A stretch of DNA of 64,000 nt from Variovorax boronicumulans (GCF_029892485.1 NZ_JARXVG010000011.1:1-64000); one strand, 5' to 3'; positions 7,956-17,288 are shown, counted from the stretch's first letter. Numbers and translations: made by a program. The notes: generated by a model from the letters alone, not told the origin.

Positions 7956-9565
7956 TGGGGGTGCGGATAAAAACTTGGACTGGTTTTATGCTGCAAGTCC
8001 AAGGCTCACCCGGTATTCGATAGGGCTGAGAGAGCCAAGAGAGATCTTGATCCGCTTGTCGTTGTACCAGCGGATGTACGAGTCGACCGCTTCGATGAAT
8101 TGCTCAATGGTGGCGTTCTTCCAGTCCCGAGGATAAAAAAGCTCGTTCTTCAGCCGACCGAAGAAGCCTTCGCAAGCTGCGTTGTCAGGTGAGCATGCCT
8201 TGCGAGACATCGAGCGGGTGAACTTCGCGTCGCTCATTCTTGATAGCCAACCTGGCCAGCGGTAGTGGCCGCCCCGATCGGAGTGAACCACAGGCCGGTC
8301 AGTAGTTTTGGCCACTGTCTCGATGGCTGCATCCAGCATCGTGTTGACCAACTCAGCGTCCGGACTGGTCCCAATGGTCCAGCTGACGACCATTCCATCG
8401 AAGCAGTCGATGATGGGCGAGAGGTACACCTTGCCAGCCGGAATTTGGAACTCCGTGATGTCCGTGAGCCATTTCTCATTGGGGACCGCGGCCCGGAAGT
8501 CGCGGTTGATGAGGTTCTCGGGCGCTGGACTGATCTCGCCGAGGTATGACGCATACCTGCGCTTCCTGGGTCTTGGAACAATCAGGCTTTCCTGTTTCAT
8601 CAACCGCTGCACGACCTTCTCGGAGATCGCGACGTCCTGCCTGGTGAGCGAAGCTTGCAGTCTGCGGTAGCCATAGCAACGGTGGTTCGACTCAAAGATG
8701 TCGGTGATGGATTGCCGCACCTCCAGGTACTTGTCGCCCACCGCTGCACGGGCCCGATGGTAGAAGTACGAACTACGCGCGAGATCCAACTGTGCAAGGA
8801 GCTCTAGCAGGCCATAGTGCTCCCTGAGGGCGTCAATCAGCAGTGTCTTCTCCCGGTTGGACAGGAGCTGCAGGTCGACGCCCAGGCCTTTTTTTAACAG
8901 TTCGTTGGCCTTGTTCAAGAGGTCCTGCTCGAGGCGCAGTTGCCTGACTTCGCGGCGCAGCGACTCAACCTGGCGCTCGAGCTCGTCGCGCTCTTGCGAC
9001 GACGGTGTTTGATTGGTGCGTTTCATGGATGCGGGGGCCTCACGTCCCAGAAGTTGGTTCTTCCAGTTGTACAGCGTTGGCCGGCACACGCCGAACTTGT
9101 CGGCTACAGCCTGGGCACTTTCCTCGCGCGTGCAAAGCTCCATGACTCCCGCTTGCATCAGCTTCCCGGAATGCCTTCGTCGACCCACACTGCCAACGAC
9201 GGCCCTTCTGGCCTCAGGAAGGGCCTCGCGAATCCAGGCGGTTAGCGTCCCCCTGCAGGGGTAGCCCAGTGCTCTCATGGTGGCAGCGATGCAGCGATCG
9301 TGAGCGACGTAATGCTCGATAGCTGCCGCCTTTTGCTCCTGCGAGAACTTGGGTCGTCGGCCCGCATAGCCCGCCGGCAAGTCGAGCTTCAGCTGGTATT
9401 CGTTGTACCAGCCCTTCAATGAATTCTTTGTTGGAAAACCGAGCTGACGGATAGTGGGTCTGACGCGTTTGCCCAGCTTGATGTAGAGCTCAACGGCTCG
9501 AATCCGATCTTCGTATGAATACATGAACTACCTTCTGGTAGTCCAAGTTTTCGTCCGCACCCCCA
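7956..9565 (-). mobile_element. IS3-family insertion sequence with fused orfAB
   Basis: Inverted repeats TGGGGGTGCGGATAAAAAC (from 7956) and TGGGGGTGCGGACGAAAAC (inward from 9565) differ at two positions and continue to match through CTTGGACT. Ends are 5'-TG...CA-3' as expected for IS3. The element is 1610 bp and holds one transposase frame. The flanking bases (CAT left, TTG right) do not form an obvious 3-4 bp duplication, so one flank may have rearranged after insertion. Confidence 0.88.
7986..9524 (-). CDS. IS3-family transposase, OrfA and OrfB in one frame
   Basis: A 512-residue protein with OrfA and OrfB in a single frame. Two helix-turn-helix segments lie at about 1-45 and 60-115, a third at about 125-155, then a leucine-zipper region (RDELERQVESLRREVRQL) and the OrfB integrase domain. 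Catalytic residues are seen in LTDITEF, HSDRGGHY and ACEGFFGRLKNE (D-D-E). At the OrfA/OrfB junction the coding strand carries seven A residues followed by GG, the kind of slippery run used for -1 frameshifting in IS3 elements, but here the frame reads straight through. The full-length transposase would therefore not need a frameshift, or a small indel has fused the frames. Confidence 0.92.
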   Translation of the reverse strand: MYSYEDRIRAVELYIKLGKRVRPTIRQLGFPTKNSLKGWYNEYQLKLDLPAGYAGRRPKFSQEQKAAAIEHYVAHDRCIAATMRALGYPCRGTLTAWIREALPEARRAVVGSVGRRRHSGKLMQAGVMELCTREESAQAVADKFGVCRPTLYNWKNQLLGREAPASMKRTNQTPSSQERDELERQVESLRREVRQLRLEQDLLNKANELLKKGLGVDLQLLSNREKTLLIDALREHYGLLELLAQLDLARSSYFYHRARAAVGDKYLEVRQSITDIFESNHRCYGYRRLQASLTRQDVAISEKVVQRLMKQESLIVPRPRKRRYASYLGEISPAPENLINRDFRAAVPNEKWLTDITEFQIPAGKVYLSPIIDCFDGMVVSWTIGTSPDAELVNTMLDAAIETVAKTTDRPVVHSDRGGHYRWPGWLSRMSDAKFTRSMSRKACSPDNAACEGFFGRLKNELFYPRDWKNATIEQFIEAVDSYIRWYNDKRIKISLGSLSPIEYRVSLGLAA

Positions 9566-10056
9566 TTGAACCTACGATCTAGCATCAGTTTTACAGCCAG
9601 CCTGAATCATCTTTGAGAGGCTATTGGCGCGTACGTTGCGGCTGAGCCGGGATGTCGTCTGGAGGATCGTATTTGGCCGTTGAAAAACTCTGGTCGGCTG
9701 GTCGGGCGAGTGCCACGGGCCGGTGCGTTCAGATCGGCCGCACATCAGGTATGCGCTCTTGAGCGTTGTCGACATCTCGAAAGCCTGCAGTCTTGGCCGT
9801 GTCGTAGGCTCTTCGCTCAGGGCGCGGTCTGGGCAATCTAGTCTTTCGTCAAGTCTCCTTTGCTCGGCTCGCTGGCGTTTTGGAGCGCTCACAGCGCCAG
9901 TAAAACCTTGCCACTCAGTAGCTTATTAAGTTTTGAGATTAAAAGTACTCATATTTCCCAGCCAATTGGGCGCTAATAATAAAGTCTTAAACGATGTATT
10001 GATTGCTTATTTTTCTTCTCGCGGATACATTTTGCCTTAATAAATGAGGGCGTGAT
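9566..10056. promoter_or_regulatory. Intergenic region upstream of the RHS gene
   Basis: There is no convincing gene in 490 bases. The last 150 bases are strongly AT-rich compared with the genome, typical of the foreign ends of RHS loci, and probably contain the RHS promoter. GAGGG, ending 6 bases before the ATG at 10057, is a plausible ribosome-binding site. A 106-codon minus-strand frame in the left part lacks recognisable motifs and is not called. Confidence 0.4.
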
Positions 10057-13000
10057 ATGAAATATAGGGCGGGGAGCGAGCATTCCGGTTTTTGGCGCAA
10101 CATCGGGCTGCCAGCAGTTTATTTTCTATGCTTATTTATAAGCATTGCGATGTACGTCGCGCCGGCCCGCGCGGTGTATCCCTCCAAGCTGACGAATTTT
10201 AGATACGAGCTTGGAAGCAGAATGACAGGGGCCTATAGCACGGAGGAGGCTGCTTGCAAAGCCATACGTCCTCTTTTTACGAACCCAGATGGATTGTGGG
10301 TGAGTTGGGAGGCTGTCTTTGGTGGGCCTGCTTTGTGCTACATCTCGGCCTATCAGGCAGATGGATTCAATGGAGTTTTTTATGCCTTCAATTACGCGGA
10401 TCGCGTTTGTGGGGATGGGGCGGAGTTAACGAATCCTTATACCTGCAAGTGCAATATTGGCTATGTTGAATTAAATGGCAAATGTGTTCTACCCAGCTCT
10501 GATCCGGCTGAAAAGCCTGATGAAATGTGTATGGCGCCGAGCGGTGGCAAGGAAGCAGGCAATCCCATTCTGCCTGCAACACGAGAAAAAATTCAAAATG
10601 AATTTGACATTGCTGGCAGCGGCGCAAATCCAATAAATTTCGTTAGAACTTTTCGCAGTGGCGGTACGAAGTATCAAGATGGTATGGGTGAGCGATGGAC
10701 TCATAATCTTTCAGTCAAATTGCTCGATATTCCTCCAACAATGAGTCCTGAGGGAACCTCGGAGACAAGTCCGCGGACTATTCGAATAATGGGCGGCGGG
10801 TACGATGCCAAATTTTACCGGGTGGATAGCATTTGGATACCGGAAAATGGATTGGATATATTGAATTCTGGTAATGGAGGGGGGTGGACTTACCTTAAAG
10901 GGTCAAGCGGTTCAATCTTGAATTTTGATGCCTCAGGGAACTTGCAAACTGTTGTAAAAAGAAACGGCTGGGTGACGTCATATCAATATAATTCTGACGG
11001 ATTGCCTGTGCAGATTGGAAGCTCCCTGGGCAATACGATAAATCTATTTTATAATTTGACAAAACAATTAATAAAATCCACTTCCTCTGATGGAAAGTTT
11101 GTGGATTATGAATATGATGGAAGCGGGCGATTAACCGCGGCTGTATATTCGCTCGGGGTTAACAAAAATTACGTATACGAAGCGGCTTCTTTTCCGCAAT
11201 TTCTAACCGGGGTAATTGATGAGTCGGGAGGGCGTTTCGCGACCTTTACCTATGATTCCCAGGGTCGTGCAACACGCACTGAGCATGCGGGATCTAGCAA
11301 TATATTTAGCGTGTCTTATACGTGGGAGGCATATGCCGAAGTCACCGATCCTCTTGGTACGACGCGCAACTATGGGTACGATATTAAAAAAGGCACTCTA
11401 GAAGTCATCAATAGTTCCAAAGTATCGGGAACGTATGCGGCGGATGCTAAATCCCGTGTGCTAGATGCAAATGGACTCGCCATCTCCGAGACCGACTTTC
11501 AAGGCTCGATCACTGCGACATCTTGGGATGTTGTTCGCCGCCTGCCGACCACTGTGGTCTACGCTTCAGGCACGCCTGAAGCCCGGACAGTGACCATCCA
11601 ATGGCATTCGACCTTCGCATTGCCGGTGCTTGTCACGGAAGCCGGCCGCACCACCGCCTACACCTATGACGCTGTTGGCAATGTGCTGACCAAGACAGTC
11701 ACCGATACCGTGACCAGTAAGGCCCGGCTCTGGCAATGGACCTACAACGCCCAGCAGCTTGTTGCCACGGCCACCGAGCCCAACGGTGCTGTGACGAGCT
11801 ACACCTACGACACCCGAGGCAACGTCCTCACATCGACCAACGCGCTGGGCCACGTCACCAGTTACGGCTACGACATCGCCAACCGCGTCGTCAGTTCGAC
11901 TGGCCCCAACGGCCTCGCCACCACCTACACCTACGATCTGCGTGACCGCCCGCTGACCCAAACCATCGGCGGCCAGACCACCACGCTCACCTACAAGCCC
12001 TACGGCACCGTGGAGACCATCACGCTGCCCACCGGCCTCGTGCTGACCTACAGCTACGACGCGGCCCACCGCCTCACAGGTTGGAGCAACAACCGCGGCG
12101 AATCCGGCACCTACACCCTCGATGGCATGGGCAACCGCACCGCCGAACAGATCAAGGACAGCGCTGGCAACGTGGCGTGGAACACGGCGCGCATCATCAA
12201 CAACATCAACCGGCTCAGTGCCAAGACCGAAGGCCCGAACCAGACCAGTTCCTTCGGCTATGACGCCAATGGCGAACTGATCACCGCGACCAATGGCCTA
12301 AACCAAAGCACCCAGTACAGCCTCGACCGCCTGCGCCGCGTCAAGGCTGTGACCGATGCGGCCTACGCGACCGCCACGCTCAAGTACAACGCCCTCGACG
12401 CCGTCACCGAAGTTAAGGACTTCAAGGGCGTGATCACCGGCTATACCCGCGACGCCCAAGGCAATGCGACGGCCGAGAGCAGTGCTGATACGGGTAGCGC
12501 AAGTACCCAGTACGACAACCTGGGGCTGCCCAGCCAGATCACCGATGCCCTCGGCCAGGCAACGACGATCACGCGCGATGCCTTGGGCCGTCCCACCAGC
12601 CTGGTCTTCGCCGACGGCAAGACCACCACGCTGCGCTACGACCTCACGACCAACAGCAAGGGGTATCTCTCGGAGATCATCGACCGCAGCGGAACCACCG
12701 AGTACACCCGCGATGCCTTCGGCCGCGTGACCTTGAAGAAGCAGACCCTGGCCAACGGCAGCGTGCAGCAGGTCAGCTACAGCTACAACGCGAACGGCAC
12801 ATTGGCCAGCATCGGCTACCCCAACGGCGGCGGACTGCTCACCCACAGCTACGACGGCACCGGCCGCCTCACGGGCCTGAGCCTGAACGGCACGCCACTC
12901 GTCACCAACGTCGCATGGAACCCGCTGGGCCAGCCCACTGCCTGGACCTGGGCCTTCACGAGCCCGAGCCTTGCGGCCTCTCGTGCCTACGACACCGCAG

Positions 13001-14565
13001 GACGCCTGACTACCACCGAGTTCAGCAGCTACGGCTATGACGCCGCCGGCCGCATCACCAGCCTGACGCAGAACCTCTACCAGCCCGGCGATGCCGACCC
13101 CACGCACAGCACCATCGGCAGCGGCAACGTCAGCTGGGCCGTCGCCTACAACAGCTTGGGCCGAATCACCGGCTTCAACGCCACCGGCAACACCGCTGGC
13201 TTCGGCTACGACGCCAACGGCAACCGCTCGAGCAGCACACGCGTTTTAAGCGGCCTGAGCACCAGCCGCACCTACACGGTGGGCGCCACGAGCAACCGCC
13301 TGGCGGGCTTCACCCAGAGCATCAACAGCGCGAGTAACACCAGCGTCACCTACGGCTACAACGCCAACGGCGACCTGCTGAGCGATGGCCTGCGCAGCTA
13401 CACCTACGACGCCGAAGGGCGTCTGGCGGCAGCGACGACCGGCGCCACCGACGTCAGCCCGACCACGCGCTACGCACACAACGCGCTGGGCCAGCGGGTC
13501 TTCAAGACCGAGCCGCTGTACCCGCCCAGCCAGGGCGACGAGGCCGATCCGGGCTTCATGGCGAGCCTGATCGCGTTCTTCACCAAGCTCTGGAGTCCGG
13601 CGACGACGCAGGCCGAGCAATTGGGCTATGCGTATGTCTACGACGAGCAGGGCACGCTGATCGCGGAGGTGGGCAGCGGGGGCACGAACAGTGCGGGCCA
13701 GGCGCAGTACATCTACCTGCCCACGGCCAACGGGCCGATGCCGGTTGCGGCGGTGATCGATGGCGCCACGTATGCGGCGCACAGCGATCACCTGAACACG
13801 CCGCGCAAGCTCACGAACGCGGACGGGCAAGCGGTCTGGCAGTGGAGCTACAGCGCGTTCGGAGAGGACAAGCCGACGGTGGCGAAGAACCGGTTTGCGA
13901 ATCTGGAGACGATGCCGAATCCGGGGACGACGGGCATCTCGGAGGTGAAGTTCAACCTGAGGTATCCGGGGCAGTATGCGGATGGGGAGTCGGGGTTGTT
14001 CTACAACTATTTCAGGAGCTATGACGCGAAGACGGGAAGGTATAGCCAGCCGGATCCGATTCGGCTCGACGGTGGGTGGAATCGATTTGGCTATGTGTCG
14101 TCAAATCCACTACGTTTTACTGATCCGCTGGGCTTGACGACTACTGTTGTCATTAACACCAACGGTATTGGTCACGCCGGTGTGCAGGTGGGCTCTGGAA
14201 GCAATGCTGTTCTTTATGACCCGGGCGGGAGTTTTCGCGACGATATCAAAGGATCGGGAGATGCGCTCTATGGCCGCGATGCAAATTTGGATAAGTTCAT
14301 TAAATACCAAAAGGAAGATGGCCGAAACGTCGACGTCATCACCTACGATACAACTCCTGAAGAAGAGGAAGCAATTAAAAATCGCATCGAGGATCAAGGA
14401 GGCTGCATACCTTTCTCTTGTGCACTTTGCACCGGTAGCGTTTTGCAAGGAATCGGCCCCTTCAAGGATTTAGGTTGGACGCCAACCCCAGGCTCGCTGG
14501 GTCGGGCGCTAAGACCGAGATCCCCCACCCCCTTTGTCCCGGGCCCGGGTCAGCTATGGCGCTGA
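10057..14565 (+). CDS. Secreted RHS/YD-repeat polymorphic toxin
   Basis: A 1502-residue RHS protein. Residues 1-39 form a signal peptide ending YVAPARA. A cysteine-rich segment (CKCNIGYVELNGKC) and a DUF6531-like start follow. Then come many YD repeats (for example SYTYDTRGNVLTSTNALG) and the RHS core with HSDHLNTPRKLTN, YFRSYDAKTGRYSQPDPI and the NPLRFTDPLGL boundary at about 1360. The 142-residue tail after DPLGL is the toxin. It has GHAGVQVG with His1373 and, later, CALCTGSVLQGIGPF with nearby Cys1450/1455/1458, an order resembling permuted papain-like (NlpC/P60-related) folds. GC content falls in the N-terminal third and again in the tail, as usual where tips are exchanged. The membrane protein overlapping its stop is the immunity candidate. 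Confidence 0.92.
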   Translation: MKYRAGSEHSGFWRNIGLPAVYFLCLFISIAMYVAPARAVYPSKLTNFRYELGSRMTGAYSTEEAACKAIRPLFTNPDGLWVSWEAVFGGPALCYISAYQADGFNGVFYAFNYADRVCGDGAELTNPYTCKCNIGYVELNGKCVLPSSDPAEKPDEMCMAPSGGKEAGNPILPATREKIQNEFDIAGSGANPINFVRTFRSGGTKYQDGMGERWTHNLSVKLLDIPPTMSPEGTSETSPRTIRIMGGGYDAKFYRVDSIWIPENGLDILNSGNGGGWTYLKGSSGSILNFDASGNLQTVVKRNGWVTSYQYNSDGLPVQIGSSLGNTINLFYNLTKQLIKSTSSDGKFVDYEYDGSGRLTAAVYSLGVNKNYVYEAASFPQFLTGVIDESGGRFATFTYDSQGRATRTEHAGSSNIFSVSYTWEAYAEVTDPLGTTRNYGYDIKKGTLEVINSSKVSGTYAADAKSRVLDANGLAISETDFQGSITATSWDVVRRLPTTVVYASGTPEARTVTIQWHSTFALPVLVTEAGRTTAYTYDAVGNVLTKTVTDTVTSKARLWQWTYNAQQLVATATEPNGAVTSYTYDTRGNVLTSTNALGHVTSYGYDIANRVVSSTGPNGLATTYTYDLRDRPLTQTIGGQTTTLTYKPYGTVETITLPTGLVLTYSYDAAHRLTGWSNNRGESGTYTLDGMGNRTAEQIKDSAGNVAWNTARIINNINRLSAKTEGPNQTSSFGYDANGELITATNGLNQSTQYSLDRLRRVKAVTDAAYATATLKYNALDAVTEVKDFKGVITGYTRDAQGNATAESSADTGSASTQYDNLGLPSQITDALGQATTITRDALGRPTSLVFADGKTTTLRYDLTTNSKGYLSEIIDRSGTTEYTRDAFGRVTLKKQTLANGSVQQVSYSYNANGTLASIGYPNGGGLLTHSYDGTGRLTGLSLNGTPLVTNVAWNPLGQPTAWTWAFTSPSLAASRAYDTAGRLTTTEFSSYGYDAAGRITSLTQNLYQPGDADPTHSTIGSGNVSWAVAYNSLGRITGFNATGNTAGFGYDANGNRSSSTRVLSGLSTSRTYTVGATSNRLAGFTQSINSASNTSVTYGYNANGDLLSDGLRSYTYDAEGRLAAATTGATDVSPTTRYAHNALGQRVFKTEPLYPPSQGDEADPGFMASLIAFFTKLWSPATTQAEQLGYAYVYDEQGTLIAEVGSGGTNSAGQAQYIYLPTANGPMPVAAVIDGATYAAHSDHLNTPRKLTNADGQAVWQWSYSAFGEDKPTVAKNRFANLETMPNPGTTGISEVKFNLRYPGQYADGESGLFYNYFRSYDAKTGRYSQPDPIRLDGGWNRFGYVSSNPLRFTDPLGLTTTVVINTNGIGHAGVQVGSGSNAVLYDPGGSFRDDIKGSGDALYGRDANLDKFIKYQKEDGRNVDVITYDTTPEEEEAIKNRIEDQGGCIPFSCALCTGSVLQGIGPFKDLGWTPTPGSLGRALRPRSPTPFVPGPGQLWR

Positions 14566-14978
14566 ACTGCAAACCTCCTCTTTTGACTGGCGTGGTTCAC
14601 ACCATATCTTCCGCGCTGGTATTTACCTTGATGTGGGAAACAATTGGAAGGCGACTAGGCAGCCATCGGGGAGATTTTTTCCTAGGATATACATTGATAT
14701 CCCTTCTTCTCCTGGTGCCTACGCTGTTTCTGTGGGGTCGTCGTTTGCTCATTGCATGGGCTGCCTTCATTCCTTACATCGCAGCGACGCTGAGCTATGT
14801 GGTTTTGACAGTGGTCTGGCTCCAAAGTCGCGAAACTTATCCAAAAGGGGTTGATATTTTTGGTGCACTTGGGATTTCGCTGGTCATCCCCTTCTTGGCG
14901 ATCTGGGGACCCTTTGTGTCGGGACTCAATATCGTGGGGCTTTGGTGTTTTTTAGGATCAAAAAAAATCAGCGCCTAA
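14556..14978 (+). CDS. Putative integral-membrane immunity protein for the RHS toxin
   Basis: A 140-residue protein starting at an ATG that overlaps the RHS stop by 10 bases, implying translational coupling. Four or more hydrophobic segments are visible (GVVHTISSALVFTLMW, GYTLISLLLLVPTLFLW, AAFIPYIAATLSYVVL, and a C-terminal pair including LVIPFLAIWGPFV). No family was recognised. Position directly after a polymorphic toxin and lack of other function make it the immunity candidate. An inner-membrane immunity protein suggests the toxin acts at or beyond the membrane. A longer frame from 14475 runs inside the toxin gene and is less likely. Confidence 0.65.
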   Translation: MALNCKPPLLTGVVHTISSALVFTLMWETIGRRLGSHRGDFFLGYTLISLLLLVPTLFLWGRRLLIAWAAFIPYIAATLSYVVLTVVWLQSRETYPKGVDIFGALGISLVIPFLAIWGPFVSGLNIVGLWCFLGSKKISA

Positions 14979-15083
14979 TACGTATGAAACGGCGCTTAAT
15001 TGCGTAAGTTAGTGCGTGTGGATTTTCGGGGTTAGTTGATTCAATTTCCATCAAGTGCTGATCGAAACGTCTTTCCGTCGTTG

Positions 15084-15208
15084 TTCATCAGGTGGGCTGA
15101 CTGCTGTCTGCGGATCAAGATCTCACTGGGCTCTTTCAGCCCATCGAATACCGAGAGAGTCTTGGACTTACGGCGTAAAGCCAGTCCAATTTTTTATCCA
15201 CACCCGCA
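15084..15208 (+). mobile_element. IS3-element relic (right end)
   Basis: About 125 bases closely match the last part of the IS3 element at 7956. The OrfB end reads RIKISLGSFSPSN..., against RIKISLGSLSPIEYR in the intact copy, and is frameshifted. The terminal repeat follows as AGTCCAATTTTTTATCCACA. The rest of the element is missing. It shows that an IS3 copy in the opposite orientation was once here. Confidence 0.8.
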
Positions 15209-15238
15209 CGGAATGCGAGGCATGCGGCAACGAACACC

Positions 15239-15442
15239 ATGGTGGTCAACAAGGAGTCCGGAACGGGCTACCGATGCCTCTGCGAGAACGAGGACGGGGA
15301 TGACTTGCCCGCTAGTTGCTCGTGCTGCGGTCTGCGTCTGACAGCCGGGGATCTTGAAGCCTGGCACGGCAATGACACTGGTGTTGAGTACCGTTGCTAC
15401 TACTGCTTTGGGCGCCATGCCGCCGATCGCGACCGAGACTGA
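15239..15442 (+). CDS. Small cysteine-rich (zinc-ribbon-like) hypothetical protein
   Basis: A 67-residue frame with eight cysteines arranged C-L-C, C-S-C-C-G and C-Y-Y-C around a Trp-His, suggestive of a metal-binding ribbon. Third codon positions are GC-rich like the native genes. There is no strong ribosome-binding site upstream of the ATG, and the gene begins 30 bases after the IS3 relic, so it may be a truncated piece of a larger gene. Function unknown. Confidence 0.4.
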   Translation: MVVNKESGTGYRCLCENEDGDDLPASCSCCGLRLTAGDLEAWHGNDTGVEYRCYYCFGRHAADRDRD

Positions 15443-15487
15443 AGGATGAGTTGGCTCACCCGATCTAAAGACCGCTGACGACCGCGT

Positions 15488-16084
15488 CTAAATAAGCGCG
15501 ATGCTGTGCGACTGCGTCAGGGCGTCAAACGCCTCGCGTAGCTGGGGCAATGGCGTGGGGGCCAGGCCGGGGAACAAACGGACATGTGGCTGCGCTCGAT
15601 CGAAGAAGACGATAGCCGGGCGCCCCGGGGACAGGCGTGACGCGTACACGATGCCGTCCGGCTTATCCGCGTGCTCATAGAGAGCCCTGGCTAACGGCTG
15701 AGTCCCGTCGTACTGGCCCAAACCCACCCCTGCATCAAGGCCCATTTTCCGAATACCCACGCCGTGGAGATCAACGAGCCTCAGCTTGAGAAGGTCAACC
15801 GCAATGACCGTAAGGCTCCTCGAGTCGTGAATTGCCTGTGAGACTTCGTAGCGTCCATTGGCCGCATGAAAAGTGCCCTCACGTAGCAAGGTCTCCGAAT
15901 AGCAGGTTTCGAAATCGGCTGCGCAGTAGAGCGTCGTAAAAATCTTCTGGGAATCATCAAACCTGCCCGCTCCCGTCGCTCGAAAGCTTGGTTCAGAGGC
16001 CGCAAAGGCGGTGGAGCAAATGCGCAGAAGGATTGAATCTGTCGGGGTCGCCCAAGACAGAGAATTCGGTAGCTGGACCGGCAC
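15488..16084 (-). CDS. RES-domain toxin (NAD-degrading family)
   Basis: A 198-residue protein if translation starts at the GTG at 16084, 4 bases after the stop of the upstream antitoxin gene. A longer frame to 16174 would overlap that gene by 86 bases. RES features are the early LLRICS arginine, the RFDD...LYCAADFETCYSE block (conserved Tyr and Glu) and DGIVYASRLSPGRPAIVFFDRA near the end. RES toxins consume NAD+ in the cytoplasm and are neutralised by Xre/ParS-type antitoxins. Here the antitoxin gene comes first in the operon, the usual order for this family. Confidence 0.8.
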   Translation of the reverse strand: MPVQLPNSLSWATPTDSILLRICSTAFAASEPSFRATGAGRFDDSQKIFTTLYCAADFETCYSETLLREGTFHAANGRYEVSQAIHDSRSLTVIAVDLLKLRLVDLHGVGIRKMGLDAGVGLGQYDGTQPLARALYEHADKPDGIVYASRLSPGRPAIVFFDRAQPHVRLFPGLAPTPLPQLREAFDALTQSHSIALI

Positions 16085-16088
16085 GGGC

Positions 16089-17288
16089 TCAGGCCATTTC
16101 CGCAGCGTAGCTGATCGCAGCGGACATGACGCTGGCGTCGCCAGCTCTGAGGCAATCCAACGGACTGCGCCCATCCAAAAGCGGGTTGGCCTGGGTGAAG
16201 AACAGGTACTGGGCCCAGGAGTCCAGATCCTTCAGGATACGGAGAAGCTCAGGCATTGACTGAGCAACACGTTCTTCCCACTGCCACTCAGGGTAGCGAA
16301 ATGAACGCCCACCATTGGTTAGGCCGAGCAAAAGGCCATCCTTGCGGCGAGTGTTCACCGTTTCACGGGTGACGCCAAGCATCTTCCCAACGCGTTCGGA
16401 GGACAGCATATGGTTGAATAGCCTTGTCCTCGCCTCCGCGCCACGAGTGACTGCAGCGTCATAGCCTGGTTCGGCATTGTGAGAAGGGGAAGGAGTTCCC
16501 CGGGCCTCAGCGCCAAGTGCAAGCTGTTGCGTGGCTGCGGCCAGCATGATCTTCTCCGCGGCAAGCTCGCGCGCAATGGCAAGCTTGGCGTCGATGCGCT
16601 GGCGCAGCGCCTTGATGTGGGGAACCGAATCCAGGTCCTTGCTGGCCAGCACGCCGAGCACGTCGCTCGCGATGTCGTCGGCTGCCGCTTCAATGTTGTT
16701 GGATGCGCTGGCCACCACTTCAGCAGAAAGTCGAGCCTGAAGTTCGATGTGTTGAGTGGCTTTTGCCACTTCTGCCGATATGTGAGCCTGAAGACCTTCA
16801 ATGACCTCGTGCAATGCAATGTTCGTCTTTTCAACGCGCTTCCTGGCGACAAAAGGACTTGAAGTTTTTTTGCCCGGGTGCTTCTTGCCCATCCAAGAAG
16901 GCGAAGGATCAACAGTCGATTGGGTGATCGCAATCACGAGGTCCCGGAAGGGCTCAGTTAAGTGCTCAAAGCCGCCTCCCACTCCCCAAGGGTCGTGACC
17001 CGCAAGATGAAGGATACGTGTGTAGTACTTGCTAGGATCACCCAAACCGTGTTTCACAGACAGCGCTTCGGGGGCGACGTTGGCCCACTCTCCAACATTT
17101 TTCAACTCGTCTGGTAGGACGAGGAAATGCCTTCCCCCGGCGCGAATCTCTAGAGTGCCAGGCCGATAAGGGTGCGGCAGGTGCTCCAAGGCTTCGGGAG
17201 GAATCGGGTGTGCGGCGGGTGGAGTTCTTGAAAAAACCATACCGTCTATGGTACGCCGTCTCGTCAAGTTCGTCAGGCTCGTCAGCAC
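16089..17288 (-). CDS. Long ParS/MbcA-type antitoxin for the RES toxin
   Basis: A 399-residue protein. Its last ~100 residues fit an Xre-MbcA-ParS antitoxin: RVGKMLGVTRETVNTRRKDG as DNA-binding helices and WAQYLFFTQANPLLDGRSP...CLRAGD as toxin-binding part. Antitoxins of this family are usually 120-170 residues. The extra ~280 include a globular N-terminus (LEIRAGGRHFLVLPDELKN, GHDPWGVGGGF) and a long alanine-rich, probably coiled-coil stretch (about 140-260). The start is a GTG preceded by TGAGGGG at good spacing; an ATG 16 codons later lacks such a site. The toxin gene follows after 4 bases. The extension has no recognised match and may add a sensor or oligomerisation role. Confidence 0.72.
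   Translation of the reverse strand: MLTSLTNLTRRRTIDGMVFSRTPPAAHPIPPEALEHLPHPYRPGTLEIRAGGRHFLVLPDELKNVGEWANVAPEALSVKHGLGDPSKYYTRILHLAGHDPWGVGGGFEHLTEPFRDLVIAITQSTVDPSPSWMGKKHPGKKTSSPFVARKRVEKTNIALHEVIEGLQAHISAEVAKATQHIELQARLSAEVVASASNNIEAAADDIASDVLGVLASKDLDSVPHIKALRQRIDAKLAIARELAAEKIMLAAATQQLALGAEARGTPSPSHNAEPGYDAAVTRGAEARTRLFNHMLSSERVGKMLGVTRETVNTRRKDGLLLGLTNGGRSFRYPEWQWEERVAQSMPELLRILKDLDSWAQYLFFTQANPLLDGRSPLDCLRAGDASVMSAAISYAAEMA

Noticed and set aside
9572..9892. 106-codon minus-strand gene upstream of the RHS locus
   Set aside because: No motif, no ribosome site and no family resemblance; composition fits decayed sequence.
17236..17286. Palindrome ACCATA-N5-TATGGT and three 9-bp CGTCA repeats as antitoxin operators
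   Set aside because: With the GTG start at 17288 supported by a strong ribosome site, both lie inside the coding sequence; the repeats encode LTS-LTN-LT. An operator role is not excluded but not supported.
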